Positions 10,834-22,716 of a stretch of DNA of 64,000 nt are shown piece after piece (positions within the stretch are counted from its first letter, which is position 1; each line of letters begins with the position of its first letter). A program made the translations under genes and the position numbers. Origin of the DNA: Arthonia radiata (Eukaryota > Ascomycota > Arthoniomycetes > Arthoniales > Arthoniaceae). Where the stretch lies: assembly GCA_002989075.1 (NCBI GenBank), contig PSQN01000014.1:1476005-1540004 (forward strand), in the 5' to 3' direction. The notes under the pieces were generated by a model. That model searched no databases, had not been told where the DNA came from, and saw nothing but the letters and a program-made list of their open reading frames with translations.

Positions 10834-13623
10834 TTGACAATCTATTCCTCTCCATCGGATCGATCTGCACATTCTGCCGATGATAGCGACGGGCACCCTA
10901 GCGATAGGCACCCTAGCGATAGCTCTCATGGCCAATTCCCTTGTGATGCTAAAACTAGCAGCAGAGAAGCAAATACGGCGCCTTTGCAGACTCCTGCCCA
11001 CGATTTCGTCTGCTTCGGCGCGCTCGTCGACATTAGAGCGCAGCTACTAGTAGATCCAGACACTGTCATAACCATGCATACAGACAATGGCATGGTCTTT
11101 GACGTGGTAAGAAACGGGCACTGCTTCGGTCTGAAAGCTCAAGACCGCATTGTTGCCGGCATCAACGTGGGTACTTGCAAAGGTCTGGAAAGCCTGGCTT
11201 CATATGATCTTCTTTGTAAAGGTTTCGTCACGATGCAGGAATGGGTGAACAAGCTTGGGCGTTCGCTAAAGAAACATAAATGCTCGACTGTGATCAGCGT
11301 CTCTCTTCTTATTCATGGGCCCAGTAGCGCTGCTGAAGCTGTCGGCAGCTTGCTGTCCGATGCTAAGCTGTACCTTCAACAGCCGCTTGAGTCGCCAGCT
11401 ATATTATCCGAAAGAACACTGAATCCTCACATTCTCACCATTGCGGACCCTGAAGGCACGGCCCAGCTGAATACTGAATTGAGGGATGCTGATCGCCTGG
11501 TCCAGCCGCTTTTCGAAAGCTCTTCTCAAGCAAAGTTCCTCAACGAAGCTGAGCTGGACGGGCGAATGATTACCAATCTGCGTTCACACCAATTGATCGC
11601 TGTTGATTTCATCCTTCGGAAGGAGACAAATAGTCTACCAGATCCTCTCAATCTCTGGCAAGCTCGTCAGAGCTTGGCAGGAATTCAGTATTATGAGCAC
11701 GCTATTACTCACGAAACCAGGGCTGGAGACAAGCCATCTGAACATGAAGGTGGTATTCTCGCGGATGTCATGGGCAGTGGAAAGACTGCAGTCATGCTTG
11801 CAGTCATCGTGGCGACTGTGGTCGAGGCGAGATCTTCCGGAACTTCACCCCAATCATTGAACAATAGGCCCTGTGACCGCATTTTAGAATGTGGTGCAAC
11901 TCTCATTGTGGTTCCTTCAGCATTGATACTGGACAATTGGGTAGCCGAATTGGGGCGACGTGTCAAGCATGGTGTACTGCGGCTCTACAAGTATCATGGT
12001 CGGGGCAAGGAGATCAGTAACGACAGGCTTGCTGAGAATGACATCGTCATAACGACCTATGCCACTGTTCAAGTCGACGCAGCAGACAACGGATGGAAGT
12101 TTTTTCGCAGCATCAAATGGTATCGCATTGTCCTGGACGAGGGTAAGTGGCGTCATTTCTTCAGCGCTTTAGTTTATTGATATTGAACAACAGCTCACGT
12201 GATCCGAACTCCGACAAGTAAACAATATCAGGCCATACAAAGTATACCCGCCCGTTACCGCTGGTGCCTAACAGGAACGCCAATGCAGAATAAGCTCAAA
12301 GACTTTGGGTCTCTCTTACACTTCCTGTCAATACCTTTTCTACAAACGAACTCGGAATTTCGCAAGCATCTGATTGCACCGATGTTCCCTAATGACAGTA
12401 AAAGGCCCGACACGTCCAACTTGCAGAAGCTGCTTGCGTCCATATACCTTCGTCGAACACGGGCGGCGATCGGATTGCAAAAGCCGAACACAGAATGGAA
12501 GCACCTCAAGTTATCTTTGGAGGAGATGAAACGCTACGAAGAGATCGGGACATCTTGCGACAGAGCTTGTATTCCAGCTTCCGATGCAGATAATTGCGAC
12601 GCTGGGACTGAAGGCCCCTTCAAGCCTGGCAAGTACGTGATACAGTCTGCACTTCCCTTTCTGCATACCAGATGATAGCTGACACCAGTCTTTCCCAGAG
12701 CACAACTTCGAAAGTGGCTGCGGCTACGCATAGCGTGCAATCATGGTACTTTTGAGCCACCACCGCCGTCTTTGAGTAACGATCCGCTGGTGCCGACGCA
12801 GGCAACTATTGCCATCGCAAGGGATGAGTGTCTTGTCTGCTCTAATGATTCTTCCGTCTCACTACGCAGCGTGGCCGCCACGTCTAATTTCTGTAGCTAT
12901 TGCGCTGCAAGACTCTGCTGTGAATGCCTACCAGAGTACATGATCAATCAAGCGACAGACTGCTCCAGTCCTTCACAAGATTGCCATTACTGCGAACGAT
13001 CGTTCAAACTGTTTACTCCAGGTAACAGTAACCCGAAGACACGTTTCGACCAAATGCCAGAGGCAAATTTGAAGTTGTGTTTCAGCACTAAGCTCGAGGC
13101 CATCGCCAAAGACGTGTATGATCATCTAGAATCTGGCAATTGGTAAGTCTACTTCACAGGGCCAACATCCATGGCACTGCTAATAGATGTCAGTCTTGTC
13201 TTTTCCTTCTGGACAGAGTCGCTCAAGTTACTCCGACGTTTACTGCTGCGCAAATCCATCAAAGCCGAGCTCATTCATGGAGAGATTCCAGTCATGGACC
13301 GTCGCCGCCTTATCTCGTCCTTCGAGAATCAGGAGACTGGCGGCGTCCTCTTGATGACGCTCAACACCGGCGCCGTTGGTCTGAACCTCTTCTCAGCACA
13401 CCGCATACACATCGTCGAGCCCCAGTGGAATCCCGCGGTCGAGGATCAAGCGATCAGCAGGTCAGTCCGGCTTGGCCAGACTAGACCAATCACAGTGATC
13501 AGGTATCTGATGGAGGATACGGTCGAGACCAGCTTGGTGCGAAGCACACAAGCTTGGAAAAGGCGCCTCGCGGAGTCCTTCCAGCGGGATAGCAAAGCTG
13601 CAATTGATCAACGGGCCGCTTGA
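10834..13623 (+). CDS. SNF2-family helicase-like protein with RING finger (Rad5/Rad16 type)
   Basis: Four exons: 10834-12142, 12194-12632, 12699-13142, 13194-13623, 873 codons before the stop. Introns of 51, 66 and 51 nt are placed by phase and motif: DEAH is rebuilt across intron 1 and the segment 'RKWLRLRIACNHGT' follows intron 2. Motif I is 'DVMGSGKT' (about residue 311), motif II DEAH (about 436), motif III 'LTGTP'. A Cys-rich RING-like insert (C-x2-C ... C-x2-C) lies at about 625-680, and the helicase C half ends with 'HIVEPQWNP' and 'RLGQTRPI'. This is the plan of Rad5/Rad16/HLTF-type ATPases, which remodel chromatin or stalled forks and often act as E3 ligases. The N terminus is uncertain: the frame is open back to a stop at 10810, with no ATG before residue about 80. 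Positions 10880-10920 contain a tandem 15-bp duplication (HPSDR/HPSDS). Confidence 0.85.
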
Positions 13624-14705
13624 TGATATTCATCGCTCAGCACCTCGTCTTCACTGAATTGACTGCACTCAATACTCCGCGTTCAACGAACCGAGTGCGA
13701 CGCGCTTATCCCGCTGGTTGCAAGCGGCAGCAACAGGTAGTAATATTCGACAGAGCGACCTTATTAAAAGCTCTTTCAAGACTAAGCTAGACATACGTGG
13801 GCGTAGCTGGATGGGAATACTACTTACTCCCCTCCGATGCTGCTCACGCGGGGAACACGAGTGACGCCATGCGTTTCCCATTTTTTCCAACCCTGGCACG
13901 CCGATCAATTTGGACATATTGAAACATAGAGACTGGAGCAGAGTTCGCCGTATTCTGTCCTCAGCCGGCCCCGACCGTGGGCGTTTGTTCCAGTATTGCA
14001 AGCGTATGCGTTTCCGTCCAATCCATACCTAGGTGCTCATACAGTGCCATTTGCGTGCTCGCTGTGCTCGTAGATTGCACACATAGCCGAAGAACTGCCT
14101 CATTTCTTCCCTATACTGCCGTGTTGCCATCACAGCAAGCCATGTGTGCAAAAACAGCTCGAGCCCTCGATCGCGCTCTTGCAGAGGGAGCAAAAGCAGC
14201 GGCATGGAAGCGTCCCATCTCAGTCCGGATTGGGCAGCTCTGTCACAATTCTAATCGTCCGCTTACCTTTTGGAGATAGAGAACTAGAGCTGTTTCTATT
14301 GTTGGCAAAGCTGTGTGGTAGGCTCAGTGCACTTACGCGGCGCACAAAGGCGCACACGTATCATCATTCGGCACCGGACCGAGTTGGTAGGATGCACGCG
14401 CTCCTTCAGGGGAACACTTTGCTAGGTTGGGCTTTTTCTGACGAGACCGTCGCTATCAATCGTCATCAGAAGCTCCGCGGTCGCCTTTGGGCTTGAGAAT
14501 CCATGCTGTTTGCAGCGTGGCAGTACTACTTACCCAAAACGGAGAAACGAATGTCCGCTCGTGCGCGTACACTATCGTACGACCTTTTGCTTGCATGGAC
14601 TCTAATAACCACATTCTTTAGCACATGTCAACATTCACTCGCTTTCATTTTCTTTGAATAAGCGCTTATGATCATTCAAGAAGTCGCAGCTCCTACGGAT
14701 CGCAG
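13624..14705. other. Intergenic region, 1.1 kb
   Basis: No conserved open frame, tRNA or repeat recognised. It contains the 3' flank of the helicase and the promoter of the Hut1 homologue. Confidence 0.5.
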
Positions 14706-15983
14706 ATGGGTCGAACAAAGCCAACATCGCCAATCAAGCGCGAACCTTCCAATGGATGGATTGACCACAGACTTGACCAGGATCAAGGAATGAGCTCGAA
14801 ATCCTCGGCACAACAAAGCAATGGCCGCGCTTCACCGGCACAGGCCCACGTCAATCCACAAACCCAGGCAGTCCCGGCGCAAATTGCGCAGTCGCAAGAC
14901 GCAGCTGGACTACCTCAGCTCCTCACCTGCGTGCTCGGAATATACTCAGCATTCATTACATGGGGCATACTACAGGAGAGAATCACGACAACACCTTACA
15001 AAACACCAGGCAAGAACGATGGAGAGATATTTAAACAGACAATATTTCTGAACAGCGTTCAATCCTCACTAGCATCCATTGTCGGTTACGCGTATCATGT
15101 CTTCAGTTGCAGGGGCAAGACCACAACGCCGCCAATATTCCCTAGCAGAGGCATCATTGGCCCGTTATTCCTTGTAGGCACAACTGCAGCGCTGGCCAGC
15201 CCGTTTGGCTATGCAAGCTTACCACATGCTGGCTACATCACCTACATACTCGCTAAGAGCTGCAAACTTGTCCCTGTCATGTTCCTTCGAGTACTGCTCT
15301 ACCGCACCCGATACCCTCTCTACAAGTACGCCGTCGTTGCTCTGGTGACTGCTGGCGTCGCCCTCTTCGCCTTATATAACCCTTCCACACAGAAAAAAGC
15401 TTCAAAGGGGCCGAAGACCGACGACCAAAGCTTATCCTGGGGGCTCTTCCTCCTCAGCATCAACCTGCTCTTTGACGGCCTGACAAACTCAACGCAGGAT
15501 TACATCAACTCGGCTTACAAGCCTTTCAGCGGTCCACAGATGATGTGCGCCGTGAACACCATTTGCACACTTCTCAACCTCTCCTACCTATTCACAGCTC
15601 CGTATCTCACCCACTTGGTTCCATCGTCCATCCTGCCGCAGTCAGCTGCATCAGAGCTGTCATCAGCGATCAGCTTTATCGAACGCCATCCCGCCGTCCT
15701 CAAAGACATCTTGCTCTTCGCTGCTTGTGGGGCATTCGGACAGACATTCGTGTTTTACACGCTGAACAAATTCAGCAGCTTACTACTCACCACCATCACC
15801 GTAACGCGGAAGATGCTCACAATGCTCTTCTCCGTGGTGCTTTACGGACACAGGCTGACAACGGGTCAGTGGGCGGGCGTAGCGTTGGTCTTCGGTGGCG
15901 TTGCAGCAGAGGCTGGCGTGGGGCGGTGGGAGAAGCAACGAAAGGAAAAGGCATCTGTGGAACGGGAGCTCAAGAACCGATGA
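14706..15983 (+). CDS. hut1: UDP-galactose transporter homologue 1 (SLC35B1 family)
   Basis: Single exon, 425 aa, with a disordered N-terminal tail of about 70 residues before the membrane part. The family start 'CVLGIYSAFITWGILQERITTTPY' is followed by eight to ten hydrophobic helices, including the conserved 'FGYASLPHAGYITYILAKSCKLVPVM' region and 'KFSSLLLTTITVTRKMLTMLFSVVLYGH' near the end. These are hallmarks of Hut1/SLC35B1, an ER transporter first linked to UDP-galactose import; the human member is reported as an ER ATP/ADP exchanger. The lysine-rich C terminus fits ER retention. The length is close to the usual 350-420 aa plus tail. Coding sequence ends G-rich. Confidence 0.93.
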   Translation: MGRTKPTSPIKREPSNGWIDHRLDQDQGMSSKSSAQQSNGRASPAQAHVNPQTQAVPAQIAQSQDAAGLPQLLTCVLGIYSAFITWGILQERITTTPYKTPGKNDGEIFKQTIFLNSVQSSLASIVGYAYHVFSCRGKTTTPPIFPSRGIIGPLFLVGTTAALASPFGYASLPHAGYITYILAKSCKLVPVMFLRVLLYRTRYPLYKYAVVALVTAGVALFALYNPSTQKKASKGPKTDDQSLSWGLFLLSINLLFDGLTNSTQDYINSAYKPFSGPQMMCAVNTICTLLNLSYLFTAPYLTHLVPSSILPQSAASELSSAISFIERHPAVLKDILLFAACGAFGQTFVFYTLNKFSSLLLTTITVTRKMLTMLFSVVLYGHRLTTGQWAGVALVFGGVAAEAGVGRWEKQRKEKASVERELKNR

Positions 15984-16387
15984 CCATGGCTACTGGACTC
16001 TACGAAAATGCCCATTTGAGTGTTGACCAGCTTTACTTCCAGAAAGTTGTCATCCAGTGCAGCTGCGCCGGACGTTCGTATGGTTTAAAAAGCGTCTATC
16101 GCATCATACCAAACTGTTCCAGACTAAACGCGCTAGTATGAAGACAGACTAGCGATGAATCGGAGAATTTCCTTCGCGCTAGCGCATCAAGACGCGTCTC
16201 CTAACACGCGCTCCAATGGCTGTCTTTTCTTCCCTTTTCTCCACAACTCCCACAACTAGTTGTCGCTTAACATCGGCCGCTCTCTGCCAACTCCATTATG
16301 GGGCGACGGGTGAAGCCCGATCCTGACGGACCCAGTCAATCTCCATCCCTCTCATGTTAACCCGCTTCACCATCGACAGCTCGCTCT
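15984..16387. other. Intergenic region with possible first exon of the GTPase gene
   Basis: An ATG at 16298 opens the same frame as the GTPase exon at 16388 but meets a TAA at 16358. A usual-length intron that removes this stop and keeps the frame was not found with good splice sites. Confidence 0.35.
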
Positions 16388-19300
16388 TTGGAGCCTGAGG
16401 CCAAAGCCGAAGACGTCCTTCAGCCTAGCCACTCACTTCTAGATGCCATCCAACATGAGCTTCGCTCGCCCGCTAACATACCGTTTGTCAAATCCATCAA
16501 CAGCTCCGGTCCTTATGTCGCCGTACAATGCTCGCTCAGCCTCTCCATGGGACCCAGCGATGTATTGAACGCTGGTCGCATCGCTCTCTTCAGAGTGATC
16601 AATGCAGTTCATATGCCTGCAGACTTCTGGGATGCGAAAGAACATTACGCGACGCTCAGCTCTGACTCCGTCCGCCGCGCTCAGCAATATGGCGTCAACC
16701 CTGGGCGCCTCGTGGAGTACCTGAGAGCTCGCACGCAGTCATCCAATCAAGACGCTTCTCGAGCTCTTTTGCTCATGGCAGACTGGGTACCGGAAGCTTC
16801 TGCATCTGCTCGACCATCCGCATCAGCTGGGTGAGTATCCCCCTGATTGAACCCTGCACCTGCGCGTGCCAGTAATCGCGTCATTCTATGACTCTTGTCG
16901 GGAGAGTCGTGATTGACCATAGCCTCTTGTATTACCTGCTTGCCCAACTTCATGGCTATCTTTCGTTACCAGACTCGCCTTCAACGAAGCTACCTCTGAA
17001 TCTCATGTGTCCGGCTTTCCAGAAATGGATGCACGGAACGCGTTTGCCCGCAGCTCAAGACCAGATAACTCACCAACAGACTCTTCCAATCACAATAGCC
17101 CGATGCCGGCCCGCGATTCTCACTCATTCGAGAATCGCGAGGGTTTCTCACCACCCCCTGACCTGGAAGAGCCGAGATCAAGATTTCAGTTGCAGAAACT
17201 TCTCAGCGAACAACCACTGCCTATTCTTGAAAAAGGCGTCAAAGCAGGCGTCGGCCTACTTGATGAGCTGAATGATTTGTTTCGGGCAAGGCAAGACGAG
17301 TCACAAGAAGCTGCGATGTGGTACGAACGCATTGAGAAGATCAAGAAGCAAGCCGTCAAGAGCAGGACGGTGGTAGGAGTTGTCGGGAACACCAGGGCTG
17401 GAAAGTCCTCTGTCATTAACGCCATGTTGGAAGAGGAGCGGCTTGTGCCTACGAACTGCATGCGAGCATGCACCGCTGTTATCACAGAGATCTCGTACAA
17501 CGACCAATCTGTCCCTTATCGCGCGGAGATTGAGTTCATTGAGCGTGCTGATTGGCAACATGAACTTGACATCCTCTTTCAGGAATTGTTCGATGGCAAT
17601 GGCCAAGTGAGCCGCGACTGCACCAACGAAGACTCGGAAGCCGGCGTTGCATATGCCAAGATCAAGGCTGTCTACCCAAAGCTAACAAAAGAAGCTATGG
17701 AGCACGGTGATCCAGACATGCTCATGAGACATGAAAATGCGCGTGTGCTCGGAACAACCATCAATCTTGCTGAGCGAAGCAATACGCTCTTCTATAAGAA
17801 GCTGCAGAATATCATCGATTCCAAAGAGAAAAACGAGAAGAAAGATGATACGGATGAAAAAAAGAAGAAGCCTCGTGAGCCCGCTTACTGGCCGTAAGTT
17901 GTTTTACGAACTCGTGGAGCACTCAAAACGCTTTCTGACAGCACCTAGACTCATCAAGACAGTGAAGCTCTATGTCAAATCACCTGCCTCAGAGACTGGC
18001 GCCGTCATTGTTGATCTTCCCGGTGTACACGACAGGAATGCGGCTCGCGCCAAGGTTGCTGATAACTACATGAAACAGTGCACAGGACTCTGGATCTGCG
18101 CACCAATTAATCGTGCTGTCGACGACAAAGCGGCCAAGACGCTGCTGGGCGAGACCTTCAAGAGGCAACTCAAGATGGATGGAGGCTTCAGCACAGTGAC
18201 CTTCATCTGCTCCAAAACAGACGACATCTCTGTCATGGAAGCGGCCGACTCTCTTAACCTGGAAGAGGAATTTGAGAAGTTTGATGATGATGTGACTATG
18301 CATAAAGCTGAGATCCGAAGGCTCAAGAAGGAGATGAAGGCTCTGGAAGAGCAGAGGCGTGAGGCTGGTGAAACCACAGATGCAGCCATGGAGGAGACAG
18401 AGGTATGGGATAGTCTTAAAGATGACCTCGAAAGCGGCAAGACAGTTTTTGCTCCTGCTGCGAAGGCAGACTCTAGGAAGCGCAAGCGGACCGATGGCGG
18501 CAACACGAGATCCAAACGTCGACGAACAAGTTCTGACTTTGACAGCGATGAGGAGTCCTCATCGAGCGAGTCGGAGCGCGAACACCCTGCTGAGGACACG
18601 AACGAAAATGACAGTGAACAGACCCCTCTTACTCTGGAGCAGGTAAATGCCGAGATTGAGCGCTTGAGGCAGCTCCGTACGGAGGCTCGAGACCAAAAGC
18701 TTGCAATCGCCGATCAGCTCAAGCCTTTCAACAGGCAGATTGGACAACACGAGGCTGAACTACGGGCGATAGAGATCGAAAAGCGCTCGCGTTGCATTGC
18801 TGGCCGCAACGAGTATTCTCAAGAAGCTATCGAGAGCGATTATGCTTCAGGCATCCGTGAGCTGGACGAGGAGATTGCCGAGGAAGAAGACGACGCCAAC
18901 TTCAACCCAGATCAAGAGCGTCGCGACTATGACGAGGTCGCTCGCAACCTCCCCGTTTTCTGCGTTTCTTCACGGGCGTATCAGAAAATGCGAGGTCGCT
19001 TCCAGCAGGAGGCCGAGGTGCCTGGGTTCAAAAATGCCGAGGAGACGCAGATTCCGCAGTTGCAGAAACATTGTCGCGAGCTGACAGTCAAGGGGCGCAC
19101 GAATGCGTGCAACCATTTCCTCACGACCTTGTCGCAATTGCTGAACTCATTGTCGATTTGGGCCGCTAATGACGGCACAGGTGCGAATCTTTCAGCGGAT
19201 TCACGCACTCGCGAGGAAAAACATCTTCAGCACAAGATCAAAGAGCTCGAGCAAGTGGGTACCTTAATTACCGCATAGCCTAGATCTCGCCGACATCTCT

Positions 19301-20937
19301 AGGGTATCGACAAGCTTGTTGAGTCCTTGGGCAAGGAGCTTCGCACCGAACTTGCGAGTCATATCTATGATAGATTTGACCCAGGCATACAGTCCAGTAT
19401 GTTGACTCTGTCGCTGATTCAGTGAAAAGCATGCTAACAACATTCTGCAATAGCTGCGCAAGCGGCAATACCAGTCATTGACCGATGGGGAGCGCCCATC
19501 AACCGTGAGAACAGAGCCGCTGGGGGTTTGCGTGCGTATTAACTCAGCGACTCACATCTTTAACAAGCTTGCTGACTAGAGTGCTAGATTGGTCGACTTA
19601 TGCAGCGATATGCCGACGCCACGGTGTCTATACCAATGCGCGCGGTTCTTTCGATTGGAACGGTGAACTAATCGAACCGCTGATCAAGATCGTACTGCCC
19701 GGATGGGAGCGTGCATTCGTACGCCGCATCCCGGGCGTCATGAAGTCGTTCGTCAAGGACGCTTCGAATAAATTCCGCGACTTCCATCTCACTGCCTCTG
19801 GACGAGCGCGCATGAAGGGGACTGCTGGCGCAGGCATGTATTTACTCGAGGAGCAGATCAAGGTCTATGAGGGTGAATTCAGACGTATCTGCGACCAGGC
19901 TGTTGAGGCTATCAACACTCGTCAGAAGGAGGTGAGTTCATATCCTCAGCTCTCGTGGCATTCCTGAAAGTCGCCTGCCCAACTTGTCTAACAATACATT
20001 GCAGATCAACCGAGAATTATGGCCCATCATTGAGTCTGAAATGAGCTCAGCCTACGATCGGTGCAATGAAGATCGTGGTACAGGCGTTACCAAGCGCCGC
20101 AAAGGATACATGAACGATCATGTAAGCCAACACAAGGACGACATGTTTAAACAGAGTACCGAAAACGTCAAGTCTGCGCTCGATGGCATGGTGCGTGAGA
20201 GCCGCATCCAAATCGAAGAGCAGGTGGACGAGGCGATTTTAGCATGTCTGAAGCGAGATTACATGAGTGCATTCGGCTGGAATGGAGATGTGCAGCTGTT
20301 GCCGAAGGCGGACCGTGTGATGCGTTCAAATGTGCAAGAGAAGGTCTGGACAGCTGAGTCAATCTACCAGCGTGTTGTGGACCTTGACGACCCGGTGGAC
20401 GATGCGAGCGAAGAGCCCGATGCTGAAAAAGAGGAGTCAGCGGAGCTCAACGCAACCTCTCATGCCGACGACGAAAAGCGGCTTAGAGAGGGAGAAGAAG
20501 CATTCGCCGAGCACGCGATGTTGAAAGGACTCCAAGCAAACGGCGCTGCGCCAGCATTGGAGGAGTCAGCTCGTGGAGCCGAGTTGACGACAGCTATAAA
20601 CGCTAGCCCGCGCAGCAGGCTTGCCCAAACGTCTGCTACACCTTCGCCCGCTCCAGATAAAGCTACCGAAACCTCGTCAGCAACCACAACAAAGAAGCCG
20701 CCCAGAGACTCCGGAATCGGCGTCCGCGAAGACTCCGCGCCAGGATCGTTGGGTGACTTCCCCCCGCCTCGTCAGGAACACGATACTCCGCTACAGGAGA
20801 AGAAGTCAAGCCAAACAAACCGCATGATCGGCGGGCTTGATGGTGCGGACGATAGAGTAGAGAAATCGGCGAAGATCTGGTCACGCAGCCGCAGCAACAG
20901 CCTGCCCGACTTTGACACGTTGATGCGTCAGCCATGA
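16388..20937 (+). CDS. Dynamin-like nuclear GTPase, SLIP-GC (NUGGC) type
   Basis: Seven exons: (about 16388)-16830, 16973-17893, 17949-19254, 19303-19396, 19454-19531, 19588-19931, 20005-20937. The joins keep phase throughout, 1372 codons. G1 is 'GNTRAGKSS' near residue 286, G3 'DLPGVHDRN' near 477, G4 'CSKTDD' near 541. A basic nuclear signal ('SRKRKR', 'SKRRR') near 630 sits in an acidic, coiled-coil insert, and exon 6 starts with 'LHWSTYAAICRRHGV', conserved in fungal relatives of human SLIP-GC. SLIP-GC is a large nuclear GTPase expressed in germinal-centre B cells; the role of the many fungal homologues is not known. The start is unsure: the first in-frame ATG in exon 1 is at 16547, and the upstream frame is closed at 16358. 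The last 200 residues are disordered. Confidence 0.82.
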
Positions 20938-21451
20938 AATTATGTGAGTCAAGAGGCGCTGTGCTGATATGTGGTGTTCATGAGGCAGCACAGACAAACA
21001 GTATGGCGGATATCCTGCCGAGGAAGCACAAAGACAGAGCTGCATCGTGAGAACGGATTGTACGATAAGAAGGACTTTCTCGGGGACATACTCTCTTGTA
21101 ACATATCTTGCCACCATTTCGGGGGCTTACTGAAATGGAGGAGATAACTCCACCAGGCGGTCGGCCAATCGAACGCGTATTCACTGCATACCTATTGGGT
21201 AAGTACAAGCGTGCAAAGATCTGACTTAACAACGGCGCGATTGCAGGTGAAGATCCAATATCATTTGCTCTCCTCTACCTGCTTCTTTACTCCGAAGCAA
21301 AGACTGGAGGGGCATCTTGTTTGTTTGCTCTGCAGTCTATCGTCCATACGCTCCTCTCATCCCTGCAAGAAGCCTCACCGCCAGTTACTTTCATAGCTAC
21401 TCACCTCCGATCTCTCCTCCCTAGACTCTCCATATCCGCTCTCGCGCTTAG
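20938..21451. other. Intergenic region, 0.5 kb
   Basis: Nothing recognised beyond the 3' flank of the GTPase gene and a CT-rich leader (about 21260-21450) before the F-box-like gene. Confidence 0.5.
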
Positions 21452-22507
21452 ATGGCGCTCGACCTCATCTTCGCCGCTCGCGAAGAACACGAGGCCCGAC
21501 ACCACCGTCCTCCGCTCTCACCCACACGTTCTATCATTGCCGCAAGCGAGCAACTGCGCGAGCTTAGCGCCGCTCACTCAAACCGCTTCCTTGTGACGCC
21601 ACTCTCCTACTTCGACGAAGTCGCTCTCTCAAGACAGCACAGCGAAGCGCAATCGCTCTTCCGCCACCTCCCCGACAAAGTCCTTCTTAACATCCTTGAA
21701 CGCGTTCTCCACCACGAATGGCCCGTCAAACCGGGTCTCACCGGTACACTGTTGCATTCACGCATACATGCCGCGGCGCTGAGGGTGTGTCACAGCTGGC
21801 GACGGCTCGGTTTACCGCTCTACTTGGCTGAGACGAACTTCACGTTTGACTTTCGCTCTAAGAGGGCGTCTGCGACTCCGGACCCTACTGGAAGTCGGGG
21901 TCAGACTCCGATACGAGCGAAGAGTCAGACTCCAGTGCCACCACTTCAACAGTCAAGCGCGCTTGTTGACAGCTCAACCTTCGCGACCTACGAGTGTCGC
22001 GCTTACATCACAAGACTGCAACTTCTCGCGCCTGCTTCATCCCAGTGGTCTCGTCAAACCGACTCAGGCAAATCTCAGCGAAGCACACCCGCGAGATCTC
22101 AAGACGGTGCTCAGAACACATCAGCACACTCACCACTCACCCCCATGCTCAACCACCTCCTCCGCTTCCCCCGCGTCTCGAAACTCGACATCTCCTTCGG
22201 CGCCGACTACAACTACAAACGCCTGCAAGGCAAGACAGAAGGCGAGGTGGCCTGGGTCGAGGCGACTCCGCCGATCCTGCAGGACTTGCAGGCCGTGGGG
22301 TTGAAGCGATTGGAGAGGCTGAGGGTGTATGGGCGCACGAAGGATGAGGCGAGGAGCGAGGCGAGGGTGTTTTTGAAGGAGATGAGGCGGTGGCTTGAGT
22401 GGTTGAACAGAATAGACGGGGAGGGTGTGAGGGCGGAGGTGAGGGAGATGGAGGGGTTGTTGGGGAGGGGGGAGTTTCCGATGGGTGAGAGGGAAGATGT
22501 GTCGTGA
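21452..22507 (+). CDS. F-box-like hypothetical protein
   Basis: Single exon, 351 aa, ATG 21452. Residues about 68-115 ('LFRHLPDKVLLNILERVL' then 'AALRVCHSWRRLGLPLYL') look like an F-box helix-turn: Leu-Pro start, spaced Leu/Ile, and the trailing 'VCHSWRRL' that follows many fungal F-boxes. F-box proteins recruit substrates to SCF ubiquitin ligases through Skp1. The rest has no clear repeats; a low-complexity Ser/Thr/Gln insert lies in the middle (about 135-225), and a conserved-looking segment 'FPRVSKLDISFGADYNYKRLQGKTEGE' region follows. The substrate is unknown. The coding strand changes from C-rich at the start to strongly G-rich after about 22260. Confidence 0.65.
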   Translation: MALDLIFAAREEHEARHHRPPLSPTRSIIAASEQLRELSAAHSNRFLVTPLSYFDEVALSRQHSEAQSLFRHLPDKVLLNILERVLHHEWPVKPGLTGTLLHSRIHAAALRVCHSWRRLGLPLYLAETNFTFDFRSKRASATPDPTGSRGQTPIRAKSQTPVPPLQQSSALVDSSTFATYECRAYITRLQLLAPASSQWSRQTDSGKSQRSTPARSQDGAQNTSAHSPLTPMLNHLLRFPRVSKLDISFGADYNYKRLQGKTEGEVAWVEATPPILQDLQAVGLKRLERLRVYGRTKDEARSEARVFLKEMRRWLEWLNRIDGEGVRAEVREMEGLLGRGEFPMGEREDVS

Positions 22508-22650
22508 GCGGGGAGGTCGATGGCAAGGAGGAGACGTGAGGCGTCTTAGGAGACTGCGGATGTTGCCGGCTCAGCAAGAAAAGTTGCCTGGATGTGGAGC
22601 AGCATACCAAAACGACGCCCAGACGGGATGCCGCCGTAACGCCACGCTCG

Positions 22651-22716
22651 GTATTCATTCACGAGTCTACCATATAGTCCCACCCGATGTTCACTCACGA
22701 GTCTACCATATCGTCC
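22651..22716. repeat. 36-bp tandem duplication overlapping a stop codon
   Basis: The motif acgagtctaccatat begins at 22661 and again at 22697, and the flanks (ttcA/C, gtcccacc) match too, giving two copies with a period of 36 bp. The right copy contains the stop codon (22703-22705) and last residues of the minus-strand membrane protein gene. Confidence 0.75.
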
